From IMG/VR virus record IMGVR_UViG_3300042314_001708, positions 1 to 44,127 of that record: a stretch of DNA of 44,127 nucleotides; one strand, given 5' to 3'. Origin of the DNA: a virus. Below are positions 38,101 through 44,127 of the stretch, piece after piece. A program made the translations under genes and the position numbers. The notes under the pieces were generated by a model. The model searched no databases. It was not told the DNA's origin and saw only the letters and a list, made by a program, of their open reading frames with translations. Numbering within the stretch: the first letter of the stretch is position 1; every line of letters begins with the position of its first letter.

Positions 38101-40216
38101 AACTCAATGAACCAGAACGGGTTGTGTTTCTATAAGTATAAACAGGCTCAGGTCTTCCCAAAATTTCAACACTATCAAACCTTGGTGATATTGTCTCATT
38201 AAATGATAAATCATACGGTGGAAACCACATAACTCTACCTCCATTAGGTCCTCTCTCACAAACAGGTAAATCATCATACGTAAATCCAGGTCTGTTTGAA
38301 GTTCTCCAAGCTAAATTCTCAATTGAGAACATATACTTTTTAACTTTATTATCAACAATATTTGTTGACCCTGGATTTTTTAACGGAGCAATATTTAAAT
38401 TGTATGTATTATCAATTATTGAATATGTGAACTTTCTTCCAGAGGTAGTAATACCGTCTGTCTTTTGTAAATCATTATAAGTATAGTATGGAGTATCTTT
38501 AGCAAACACTCTACAATATTCTACTCCCCCTCCATGTTGGTTTGTCGCGGAATCATACGTATAACTAACAACTCTTGAACCTTTTGTCAACTCTCTATAT
38601 CCGTCATGGAAAACTTTAGATAATTGATTAATTGCGTTACCGACATGTCCCAATCTAGCAGTACCTGCAGGTGTTGAGTCTAATAATCTCTGAGTATTAT
38701 CTAATATACTACCATTTTTGAAATTAACATTTGATGAACTATAATTACCATCAAATTGACTACTAATCTGATTAAATTCAGGGTCTTGACTTGAGGAAAA
38801 ATCTCCTCCGACTTTTGCTCCGAATCCAGGATTATTATACCCTTGGGATGTCCAAACAAAACCACCAGCAATACCTCCAGCATTAATTGTTGGGTTACCT
38901 TTTAAACCAAATTTAAAATCTTGGTCTTCCCCCTCATACAACTTACCCATCGCATCAGGTCCAATAACAGGTGATTTAACCTGTTGTCCAACTGAATTTG
39001 TAGGTAATTGACCTGGAGGTGAGAAAATTGATGATGGGTCTGAGTTATTCTGTCCAATATAAAAATCTGACGGTGGAGCTTCTTCCCCATCAGTTAATCT
39101 TTCAATAATTTCTAAAAGACCTCTACCAAGATTTCTTGCTAAACCTCTATTATATCTTGGCTTATATTTGTTATAATCAATGTTATTAAATAACGCAGAC
39201 CTTTGTCCTTGCCCTGTATTACTTAAAAATACTTGTGAATAATCTGTATTAGTATCTAAACTTCCAAATATTGTTCTTGGGTCTCTACCTCCCGCAAATG
39301 CGGAAACAATTTGATTGGCAGCAGTAGGTCTCCACTGAGCCATATCTTCATCAAAGTAATCACCAGGAATAGGAGATGCTGGAAAATATGTTCCTGATAA
39401 CTTCAATAAGAAATTAGCTGCAAAATCAATAGGATTTTCAGGAACTGTAATTGAGTAATTCTTTTCAATTAAAGGAATTCTACCACTTGCAACTTGTGCC
39501 AATGCGACAGGGTCACTCAAAGCTTCTGAAAGATTCTCACGACCAAATGTCGCTCTTTCAATTTCTCTATCTACTCTATATTGTAACGCATCCCTTAAAA
39601 AGGTCGCCCCAAGTTGGGCCAACTGACTATCCTGTGAAAGTGACCCATTATCTCCTTGTGGTGTATTATCAAAAAGAATTGAATATGGAGAATATGAAGA
39701 TGGTAAAAAATTAACAGGTGTTGGGTTGGCGTAAAATGAATACGTTGGGACAAATTGTAAGTTATTTATCTCCTCCAAGAACACTTGGTCAAATGAATAC
39801 TTATTTAACGCAGGAATATTTTGTTCTGCCGTAACTTGAGCATAATTTGGCCACCCTTGTCCCACTAAACTTTGTTGTGGAAGTGAAGCGTCCATAACAT
39901 CATACTCGCCAGCATTAGCGTTTTGAACTAAAGGTAAAGATTGTGTTATTGTCACACCATATCCACCTTCAGGTCCATATTCATTTAAAACATATAATCC
40001 ATGATATTGGGGTGGGACTAAATTAGAGGGTGGGTCAGCAATTAAACTATCAGGTGAATCAATAACTGAAAAATTACTCTGAACATATTCAAAATTTTGT
40101 TGAGCAACAGGTGGAGTATAAGAACCCGCAATCGTATATGGTTGTAAGTTTCTTACGACTAAACCATTCCTGAAATTTTCAGTATTAAAAAATGATAATG
40201 GACTATCTATCGGCAT
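35180..40216 (-). CDS. Giant baseplate/tail protein with OmpA-like peptidoglycan-binding domain
   Basis: This 1678-residue protein lies between the tape measure and gp53-like genes. At about 880-1000 it has an OmpA C-terminal-like domain (ITITLVGSASRPATIQYNEW, LSKRRIDSVLQWF, then KIVINQEPQGEEA); the pattern [GA]-x-[AT]-S-x-x-x-[ILV]-x-x-N-x-x-LS-x-x-R-[AI]-x-x-V is the peptidoglycan-binding signature. A Gly-rich linker (about 805-828) precedes it and a GDPT tandem repeat (about 1040-1052) follows. Around 650-700, GRVMWFPPYDLSFNE and ILGRPEPVYTYRN look like a conserved tail module, with a second beta module near 1215-1250 (FNFVGGSGLKEP). By position it may take the place of the gp48/gp54 tube-initiation proteins, perhaps fused to a wall-binding domain. 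The OmpA call is stronger than the rest. A TATTTAT motif lies 6 nt upstream. Confidence 0.6.
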   Translation of the reverse strand: MPIDSPLSFFNTENFRNGLVVRNLQPYTIAGSYTPPVAQQNFEYVQSNFSVIDSPDSLIADPPSNLVPPQYHGLYVLNEYGPEGGYGVTITQSLPLVQNANAGEYDVMDASLPQQSLVGQGWPNYAQVTAEQNIPALNKYSFDQVFLEEINNLQFVPTYSFYANPTPVNFLPSSYSPYSILFDNTPQGDNGSLSQDSQLAQLGATFLRDALQYRVDREIERATFGRENLSEALSDPVALAQVASGRIPLIEKNYSITVPENPIDFAANFLLKLSGTYFPASPIPGDYFDEDMAQWRPTAANQIVSAFAGGRDPRTIFGSLDTNTDYSQVFLSNTGQGQRSALFNNIDYNKYKPRYNRGLARNLGRGLLEIIERLTDGEEAPPSDFYIGQNNSDPSSIFSPPGQLPTNSVGQQVKSPVIGPDAMGKLYEGEDQDFKFGLKGNPTINAGGIAGGFVWTSQGYNNPGFGAKVGGDFSSSQDPEFNQISSQFDGNYSSSNVNFKNGSILDNTQRLLDSTPAGTARLGHVGNAINQLSKVFHDGYRELTKGSRVVSYTYDSATNQHGGGVEYCRVFAKDTPYYTYNDLQKTDGITTSGRKFTYSIIDNTYNLNIAPLKNPGSTNIVDNKVKKYMFSIENLAWRTSNRPGFTYDDLPVCERGPNGGRVMWFPPYDLSFNETISPRFDSVEILGRPEPVYTYRNTTRSGSLSWKMIVDHPSVLNTITNKILQNESNVERVNSIVDSFFAGCLKYDLYELARRFTTIPTRDLFTYQQIITNPSVNADQLAQVGAEAGINTTSTDEGVIEGDEGINGGGGGNGTGGSETKPETNKTDPGSDLNNKYLNLGWYFHNDVPPPQQKGVATASYSWKTAYNSYIGMKSKYNTNAPAANRQQVANTFTNVVEHNATIEKDFRKDVVSVLNNNTNIKTITITLVGSASRPATIQYNEWLSKRRIDSVLQWFKEDTTDYGKAFQKFIEDKKIVINQEPQGEEAVNVVAKELGATSPSVSCSDQDSASSNNNYNTIYSYQAMWCRRVAIKDIKIETGNPSGDPTGDPTGDPTGETPPNILNNIGSNTVPSINTPVITPPTITTTQKIKDGISKKVLRDLLSECDYFTAIQGENPMIYDSIKQKLKYFTPAFHSMTPEGLNSRLTFLNQCSRPGDTIPTIGADGKPKYNAATNTAFGAPPVLILRIGDFYNTRIIPTSINITYEPVYDFNPEGIGFQPMIAKVTLGFNFVGGSGLKEPIDTLQNALSFNYYANTEIFDERAEWTDDSFKKLDEDLVRQILEDRGEQSGSTIIQNAIQNNGGGYIGTQETREELPESTTGVINYKEFMNGFSASCQNYINTIISKLTDFKTPYNGTLIQVFGSKRIYSTGTASLPDSSAKVEIFGKPDEIQGEIDYWFEDIIANVSSEGLSWQIAIENRDGGVLSRRDQRRVYQNLTTYIENYKNNFTVDLSRVIQEILSPQEQLVINMEKSDFISSLHDGKINSDQSVEVLDISGITENNVNTFTKFGEDYQSITNLLNGFHSSLKDVGLIPSDSFDVNGLLGFESPVTPGDAKFMVIMDPIFRDDAKKQEFLTEVVKGTSNEESVKLLIVDYIFTRFYDVYKNKILNVDTMISNWKTTYEQQYTKIEGDTSLDRKFTYIVNTSASEDLQTQLRNIYLTGNSNDDKQTFNGKHKFN
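37054..37096 (-). repeat. 12-bp tandem repeat encoding GDPT
   Basis: The plus strand shows about three successive units of CCTGTTGGGTCN, giving GDPTGDPTGDPTGE in the 1678-residue protein. It is a short flexible linker next to the OmpA-like domain and could vary in copy number without a frameshift. Confidence 0.8.
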
Positions 40217-40222
40217 ACATTA

Positions 40223-40229
40223 ATAAATA
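40223..40229 (-). promoter_or_regulatory. TATTTAT motif upstream of the 1678-residue gene
   Basis: The coding strand reads AGTATTTATTAATG, 6 nt before the ATG at 40216. An AT-rich hairpin (CATATA/TATATG) lies just upstream. Confidence 0.4.
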
Positions 40230-40254
40230 CTATTCATATAGTTTTATATGATTT

Positions 40255-42219
40255 TTAACCTTCCGTTTTTGTTAAAAACTTTTCTAAAGTTGGAACGAAA
40301 TCCGCCAAGAACCCTTGGGATAACATATAATCTTTAAACCACGCTTCAACTCCACTAAACTTATGTTCAATTTCAACCTTACCCGATGCAGTAACCGTTG
40401 AATTGGTTTGACCCCCTGATTTATTATCAGAACTACCCGTTGGTATATTTGGAGATAATAAAACTGAGTCGTCTTTATCAGCAAAAAAACTTCCTTTTTC
40501 ACCCATTACAACTAAGCCACCATCTGGACTAATTACACCATCGGAAACTTGTCTACCATTCATTAAAGATTTTACAAAATTTTGTAAGGCATTAATCATA
40601 TCAGGAGTAATTTGAAACGGGGTGTCGTATTCGGGATTGCTTTGGAATGCTTCCTGTTGGTTTTTCCCATAAACATCTGAAAATTCTTTAAAATCTTCTA
40701 TTTTTTTTGCCCCAATCTCTTTAATAACCTCTGTCAGTTTTTTTCCAGCATCTGCCAAAGTTGTTTCACCCTTGATGAGGGACTCTAACATTTGGTCAAT
40801 TTGTTTACTCGCCAAGTTAATTTTAGTTGTAATACCTTTTGTCCCTTCTTCTCCATATAAAACATCCATTAATGTCTGAACAACAGGTTCAACAGACCCC
40901 CCTGCAAACGACACTTTATCCTGAGCAACTTTTGATGCTGCCAAAGCGGTCGGAACTCTACTTGTTCCCGCTTTAAATGCGTTTGAAATATTCGCTAAAT
41001 GTCCATTCGCATCTCTTAATAATTCCTCAGTACTTTTATTTGCGTTTTGTTGAGCTTTTTCAACACCCTTTAAATCATCTTTTTTAAGGTCATCAACAGC
41101 TTTAATAACATTATAACCTAGGTCTTTATCATAAACTTCAATTTCATATTTTCCAGTTGTCTCATTAAGTTGAGCCATATTCGCAACCATCGTTCTAGCT
41201 TCCTCACTTGCAAATTCATCAATACTTGGAAATTTAATTTGTCCCATTTTAGCTTCCAATTCAAAAGCATTTCTACCCATTTTTTCCAACTCTTTAGCCG
41301 GTATACCTAATGTTGCTGCAACTTCTCTAATCTGTCTTTGAGCCCCTGGCATAACAACAAATCTTTGTTGTTTTTCATCAAATTCCATAAATGATTTTGA
41401 TATCTCAACAATATTTCTTTGTAACTCCGCAGGGTCATTTTCAGCCATGTTCATTAAAGATATTGGGTCTAACATTCCTGTTACTTGGACCCCCATTCTT
41501 TGTAGACCCGCAGCCATATCAAGAGCCTTCTGAGGGTCAAATAAATTGTTTGCCAAATCCAAAGTGGTCTTCATATTAGCTTTAAACAAAATTGATTCAG
41601 TCGCCATTTTAGCCATTCCTTGAACTCCATTATCAAAATTAAATAGATTTAACTCAGAAGCATTTGCGTTAATTTGTTTAAATACCGCACTGGCACTTAC
41701 ACCATATCTTGATGCCGATTGTATAATATCTTCAGAACTTTTTAGTGTTCCTTGAACGGTTAATCCTAAATTTTTAAAAGTTTCGTAATTACTAGACGCA
41801 GCCTGAACTGCAGTTTGTGATATACCCTTTGTTAACTCAGCTTGAACTAAAAATCTTTCATATTGGTCCCCCTGTAATGTAAAATTAGTTTGTTCCTGTT
41901 CAGTAATTTTTTGTTGTAAAGACGCAATATCTGCGAATGTAAAACCATATTCTTCAGCCGCTTCTTTACCCGCAATAAGATTTTGTTTAATTTTTTGAGA
42001 GTATATATCACCTCCACCCATCGTTTTATTAAACGACGATGCAAGTCCTTCTAATTGACTAAAAATTGATGCAAACGACTTTAAAATTTCAGCAGGATTA
42101 AACGCATTTTTAAAATACGTTGCCATACTTTCACCGGCTTCCGTTAACGGGTCGGCTAAATCTTTTGTTTGCAGTTTTTCTGTTTTACCAGCTTCACCTG
42201 ATTCTCCTGTTTGTAACAT
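40255..42219 (-). CDS. gp29: Tail tape measure protein
   Basis: This 654-residue protein is predominantly alpha-helical and sits just after the tail assembly chaperone, the standard place of the tape measure gene. The N-terminal half has long Ala/Gln-rich helices (ASIFSQLEGLASSFNKTMGG, IQSASRYGVSASAVFKQINA, AAGLQRMGVQVTGM), and the C-terminus contains a predicted helical part followed by a small beta segment (FFADKDDSVLLSPN). It is of similar size to T4 gp29 (590 residues), so by the usual scaling of about 0.15 nm per residue the tail would be near 100 nm. No clear membrane helix or peptidase motif is seen. A TATTTAT motif lies 13 nt before the ATG. Confidence 0.8.
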   Translation of the reverse strand: MLQTGESGEAGKTEKLQTKDLADPLTEAGESMATYFKNAFNPAEILKSFASIFSQLEGLASSFNKTMGGGDIYSQKIKQNLIAGKEAAEEYGFTFADIASLQQKITEQEQTNFTLQGDQYERFLVQAELTKGISQTAVQAASSNYETFKNLGLTVQGTLKSSEDIIQSASRYGVSASAVFKQINANASELNLFNFDNGVQGMAKMATESILFKANMKTTLDLANNLFDPQKALDMAAGLQRMGVQVTGMLDPISLMNMAENDPAELQRNIVEISKSFMEFDEKQQRFVVMPGAQRQIREVAATLGIPAKELEKMGRNAFELEAKMGQIKFPSIDEFASEEARTMVANMAQLNETTGKYEIEVYDKDLGYNVIKAVDDLKKDDLKGVEKAQQNANKSTEELLRDANGHLANISNAFKAGTSRVPTALAASKVAQDKVSFAGGSVEPVVQTLMDVLYGEEGTKGITTKINLASKQIDQMLESLIKGETTLADAGKKLTEVIKEIGAKKIEDFKEFSDVYGKNQQEAFQSNPEYDTPFQITPDMINALQNFVKSLMNGRQVSDGVISPDGGLVVMGEKGSFFADKDDSVLLSPNIPTGSSDNKSGGQTNSTVTASGKVEIEHKFSGVEAWFKDYMLSQGFLADFVPTLEKFLTKTEG

Positions 42220-42232
42220 AAGTTTTTTTTAA

Positions 42233-42239
42233 ATAAATA
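42233..42239 (-). promoter_or_regulatory. TATTTAT motif upstream of tape measure gene
   Basis: The coding strand reads GGTATTTATTTAAAAAAAAC, 13 nt before the ATG at 42219 and 15 nt after the stop of the chaperone extension. Confidence 0.45.
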
Positions 42240-42254
42240 CCTTAATAACTAAAT

Positions 42255-42434
42255 TTACTCTTGTCGGCTATCACTTACTAGTTTATCCAAAAGAAATCTT
42301 CTAGTGCTTATAGGCATTATCATAAAATCACTATACGATATATGAAGAAATTTTGCTAAATAATAAAATTCAAGGTTTCTACCCTGTGAGTAATCAGAAG
42401 AAAGGACGAAAAAACTCAACCCCAAAGAGAATAT
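42255..42434 (-). CDS. Probable frameshift-expressed extension of the tail assembly chaperone
   Basis: A 59-codon frame with no good start codon overlaps the end of the gp26-like gene in the +1 frame and ends at TAA 42255-42257. Its protein, ending NLEFYYLAKFLHISYSDF and MIMPISTRRFLLDKLVSD, looks like a genuine helical domain: the pattern H-x-S-x-x-[DE]-[FIL]-[ML]-x-[ML]-P-x-x-x-R-R-x-[FLW] resembles the short C-terminal domains of tail chaperones encoded just before tape measure genes. The only ATGs are inside the domain; two TTGs occur early. A run of six U's in GAG UUU UUU CGU (plus strand 42409-42414) inside the overlap is a candidate +1 or -2 slip site. The fused product would have about 295 residues. 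Independent TTG initiation is the alternative. Confidence 0.6.
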   Translation of the reverse strand: MFSLGLSFFVLSSDYSQGRNLEFYYLAKFLHISYSDFMIMPISTRRFLLDKLVSDSRQE

Positions 42435-43143
42435 CTACGACGACCTCTTTTCCTGACGGGGCTATAACTGTTTGTCTTAAATCCAATCTTGGTTCATTTT
42501 CAAGCATAAAATTCTTTATGTGTTTTGAATCCATAATTGGCATATTATCAATGTATTTTGAAAGTTCTTCCTTATTTCTAATTCCGTCAATCTCAACAAT
42601 CATTTTTGACAATCTTAAAGTTTGTCTTGGAGCAACTCTACCAGCTGGGTACGAATCAATAATCCTGTCAATTTCAGCACTATCACCAGCAGTAAGAGGT
42701 CTTAATAGAACTTTTGAACCTGATTTTGGTAAAACCGTTTCAAAAAAACCTTCGTCATTTGGTTCAACCTGAGTATCTTTAGTGTATAACTCAGTCAAAA
42801 TTAATTCAGTACTAAATTGTTTTCCTGTTTCAGGGTCAGTCGCTTTAATATTATATTGAGGACCAAATGATGTGTTTCTTAGAAAGACCATAATCGCCTC
42901 AACATCACCATTTAATAGTTCTTCAGGTCTGATGTCTGGTTCATAAATTTTATTTCTTAGTAAAGTCATCATTAATCCTTCTTTGGTGCTCCCTCCCATT
43001 AAAATGTTTTCGTCGGCTGCGGTTAAATACCCAATCTTTAAACTTTTCTTTTTATTTGCATAAAATTTACCCTTTGATGGTAGTGGTACTACATCATGTG
43101 GTAGACTAAAATTCATTTGTCCATATTGAGATGTTTGGTCCAT
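42394..43143 (-). CDS. gp26: Tail assembly chaperone / baseplate hub protein, gp26-like
   Basis: This 249-residue protein resembles the T4 base plate protein gp26 family: VPLPSKGKFYANKKKSLKIG, YLTAADENILMGGS, and the signature DIRPEELLNGDVEAIMVFLRN near residue 75-95. A second conserved part is KVLLRPLTAGDSAEIDRIID. gp26-type proteins take part in hub and tail assembly in T4. Placement directly upstream of the tape measure gene, together with an out-of-frame extension at its 3' end, matches the two-frame tail chaperones of many phages. It has a TATTTAT motif 19 nt upstream of the ATG. Confidence 0.75.
   Translation of the reverse strand: MDQTSQYGQMNFSLPHDVVPLPSKGKFYANKKKSLKIGYLTAADENILMGGSTKEGLMMTLLRNKIYEPDIRPEELLNGDVEAIMVFLRNTSFGPQYNIKATDPETGKQFSTELILTELYTKDTQVEPNDEGFFETVLPKSGSKVLLRPLTAGDSAEIDRIIDSYPAGRVAPRQTLRLSKMIVEIDGIRNKEELSKYIDNMPIMDSKHIKNFMLENEPRLDLRQTVIAPSGKEVVVDILFGVEFFRPFF
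42406..42414 (-). other. Candidate programmed frameshift site
   Basis: The mRNA reads GAG UUU UUU CGU in the chaperone frame. The six-U run permits a +1 slip of tRNA-Phe (UUU to UUU) or a -2 slip into the extension frame, which is open here. The normal frame ends five codons later at UGA (42394-42396). The site is inferred and unproven. Confidence 0.4.
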
Positions 43144-43162
43144 AGTATTTTTTTTTAAAAAA

Positions 43163-43169
43163 ATAAATA
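43163..43169 (-). promoter_or_regulatory. TATTTAT motif upstream of gp26-like gene
   Basis: The coding strand reads AACTATTTATTTTTTTAAAA, 19 nt before the ATG at 43143 and just after the small zinc-finger ORF. Confidence 0.45.
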
Positions 43170-43183
43170 GTTAAGGAAATAAA

Positions 43184-43303
43184 TCAATCCTTATTCTCTT
43201 TTTTGTTATGTCTATTATCAAATTCTTCTTGTGTTTCAAATTTTTTACCACAAGTTGGACATACAAATTCGGTATTACCTGAAAAAAAAAGTTCCATACA
43301 CAT
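43184..43303 (-). CDS. Small zinc-finger-like protein
   Basis: A 39-codon ORF (MCMELFFSGNTEFVCPTCGK, then KFETQEEFDNRHNKKENKD) lies between the tail tube and gp26-like genes. FVCPTCGKKF followed by H 13 residues after the second Cys resembles a C2H2 finger, but the final His is missing; Asn, Glu or Asp would have to replace it. The Cys-x-x-Cys pattern and its fit in an otherwise empty 199-nt gap support a real gene. The ATG lies in the loop of the terminator hairpin after the tube gene, and the T-tract is translated as Leu-Phe-Phe, so the start is uncertain; no other start precedes the Cys pair. Confidence 0.5.
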   Translation of the reverse strand: MCMELFFSGNTEFVCPTCGKKFETQEEFDNRHNKKENKD

Positions 43304-43316
43304 AAGTATATGGAAC
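43282..43316 (-). terminator. Rho-independent terminator after tail tube gene
   Basis: A perfect 8-bp stem GTTCCATA/TATGGAAC (plus-strand arms 43291-43298 and 43309-43316, 10-nt loop) is followed on the minus strand by nine T's. It lies 27 nt after the tube stop codon, consistent with separate high-level expression of the tube protein. Confidence 0.85.
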
Positions 43317-43328
43317 AAATTTTTATTA

Positions 43329-43335
43329 ATAAATA
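43329..43335 (-). promoter_or_regulatory. TATTTAT motif between tube stop and terminator
   Basis: The coding strand reads ATTATTTATTAATAAAAATT, 25 nt before the small ORF's ATG but upstream of the terminator hairpin. If active, its transcript would begin with the hairpin. Confidence 0.25.
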
Positions 43336-43342
43336 ATAAATT

Positions 43343-43831
43343 TTAGTATACTAAGATACAACGGTCAGGTCTTAGACTTGCCGAAATTGTTGCCAAAGCG
43401 TCTTGAGAGTAATTCAAACTATCAAAGTTCACATTTGTTAAGAAAGTTCCTTGTAGAATCCATTTCTCAACAACAACTCCTGTTGGGTCTAACAATTCCA
43501 AATCAATATCTTTCTTATATCCAGCTGCGTATCCCATACGTCCTGTAACAGATTCAGCATGTAAACGAACCCATTCCATTAAAGCTTGAGCCGCAGAAGG
43601 TCCGATTGGGTCACGGAACTTAACATTAATTTCATTCCAAGTAAATCTACCCGCAACATATGTTGAAGTATTTAAAAATTGAATTTCAGTTGAATTAATT
43701 TTTATATTTGGTCTTGATGTTGATTCCACGAACCACTCATTAATCCCTAAAGATGAAGGGAATCTCAAAATGAATCTGTTTTGTCTTTTGGGTTCGTAAG
43801 GAACCGGCATTTTCATCAGTAAATCAGCCAT
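43343..43831 (-). CDS. gp19: Tail tube protein, T4 gp19-like
   Basis: This 162-residue protein forms the inner tail tube. It matches the gp19 family in size (T4 gp19 is 163 residues) and sequence: RQNRFILRFPSSLGINEWFV at the N-terminus, STRPNIK, the central TWNEINVKFRDPIGPSAAQAL followed by MEWVRLHAE, and the C-terminal pair of strands (LDPTGVVVEKWILQGTF, then SYSQDALATISASLRPDRC-like). A TATTTAT motif 32 nt upstream and a strong terminator downstream make it a likely single-gene, high-expression unit, as needed for a protein present in over a hundred copies per virion. Confidence 0.92.
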   Translation of the reverse strand: MADLLMKMPVPYEPKRQNRFILRFPSSLGINEWFVESTSRPNIKINSTEIQFLNTSTYVAGRFTWNEINVKFRDPIGPSAAQALMEWVRLHAESVTGRMGYAAGYKKDIDLELLDPTGVVVEKWILQGTFLTNVNFDSLNYSQDALATISASLRPDRCILVY

Positions 43832-43863
43832 TGTTTTATATTTTTAATTTTGTTTTATTACTT

Positions 43864-43870
43864 ATAAATA
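43864..43870 (-). promoter_or_regulatory. TATTTAT motif upstream of tail tube gene
   Basis: The coding strand reads CACTATTTATAAGTAATAAAA, 32 nt before the ATG at 43831. No TTG is present at -33, which suggests a promoter needing only a -10-like box. Confidence 0.5.
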
Positions 43871-43957
43871 GTGCGGTTAGCATTTTTTTCTATTTACTTT
43901 TGTTTTTTTTAATCTAAACTTCTACTAGTTCCAGTTCCAGTATTAAATAATAATTTA

Positions 43958-44127
43958 TTAATTAATTTTTCTTTTATTTCCTGATTGAGTAGAATAAACT
44001 TTTACTCCTGGTTCATCTCCAAATTCAGTATCAAACATTTCAACATTCTTTGGGTCATCGTCAGATACTCCTAACTGAAAATCTAGTATAAAATTATTAG
44101 ATATTTTGTCTTTAATTATGGCTCTTA
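43958..44127 (-). CDS. C-terminal end of an unidentified protein, start outside the window
   Basis: The last 56 codons of a gene read RAIIKDKISNNFILDFQLG, then VSDDDPKNVEMFDTEFGDEP and GVKVYSTQSGNKRKIN, ending at TAA 43958-43960. I do not recognise the family. Position just upstream of the tail tube gene suggests another tail gene, for instance where T4 has the sheath gene gp18, but the sequence gives no direct support for sheath. Confidence 0.55.
   Translation of the reverse strand, partial: RAIIKDKISNNFILDFQLGVSDDDPKNVEMFDTEFGDEPGVKVYSTQSGNKRKIN

Noticed and set aside
40231-40250. AT-rich hairpin CATATA/TATATG after the tape measure gene region
   Set aside because: The stem is all A/T apart from its end pair and is not followed by a T-run on the transcribed strand, so it is unlikely to terminate transcription.
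43862-43871. Perfect T4 late promoter core TATAAATA on the plus strand
   Set aside because: It points away from every gene in the window. The same sites read as TATTTAT on the coding strand and are reported in that orientation.
1-44127. tRNA genes or stop-codon reassignment
   Set aside because: No cloverleaf-like sequence was noticed in the short intergenic gaps, and the large ORFs end normally at TAA or TGA without internal stops, so the standard code suffices. A covariance search could not be run.

Overview
The window is a single-strand cluster of phage genes. Every gene I can support reads on the minus strand, so transcription runs from high to low coordinates. The proteins identify a contractile-tailed, T4-related myovirus with unusually large virion proteins (1066, 1678, 1751 and 2182 residues), probably a large-genome phage. 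The DNA is AT-rich. Start codons lack recognisable Shine-Dalgarno sequences, the ssDNA-binding protein gene has a promoter matching the Bacteroidetes consensus (TTG, 19 nt, TAnnTTTG), and one fibre-like protein carries SprB-type repeats. Together these point to a host in Bacteroidetes, perhaps a flavobacterium. No host gene, tRNA, integrase, insertion sequence or CRISPR array was seen.

Layout in transcription order. (1) 44127-40255: the end of an unidentified gene, a T4 gp19-like tail tube, a terminator, a 39-residue zinc-finger-like ORF, a gp26-like tail assembly chaperone with an out-of-frame extension, and the tape measure protein. (2) 40216-28055: a 1678-residue baseplate protein with an OmpA-like domain, a gp53/LysM-like wedge protein, a 2182-residue hub-like protein that may end in a wall-degrading domain, and two small unknown genes. 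(3) 27308-19099: a DNA-metabolism island with gp32-like SSB, UvsX recombinase, RNase H/flap nuclease, an unknown 150-residue protein, a DnaB/gp41-type helicase, and class I ribonucleotide reductase NrdB then NrdA, closed by a terminator. (4) 19012-1: baseplate gp25 and gp6, a 1751-residue protein with internal membrane-spanning helices, four structural proteins (one with a PKD-like domain), a gp7/tail-protein-I-like protein of 981 residues, a 1066-residue SprB-repeat and Thr/Pro-rich adhesin-like protein, and the start of another fibre-like gene.

The tail genes build the tube, chaperones, tape measure, hub, wedges and host-contact surface. The island in the middle supplies recombination, replication and dNTP synthesis. 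Two promoter classes seem to be present. A host-type promoter drives the SSB gene. A short motif, TATTTAT on the coding strand, lies 5-32 nt upstream of most structural transcription units and of the helicase gene; it may be the phage late promoter.

The observations I rate highest are the hidden, probably frameshift-expressed extension of the tail chaperone just upstream of the tape measure gene, the oriented TATTTAT motif, and the membrane-spanning helices inside a baseplate-cluster protein. Gaps longer than 100 bases occur only at 42220-42393 (holds the chaperone extension), 43144-43342 (holds the small zinc-finger ORF and a terminator) and 43832-43957 (a promoter-like motif only). No stretch above 300 bases lacks a gene.
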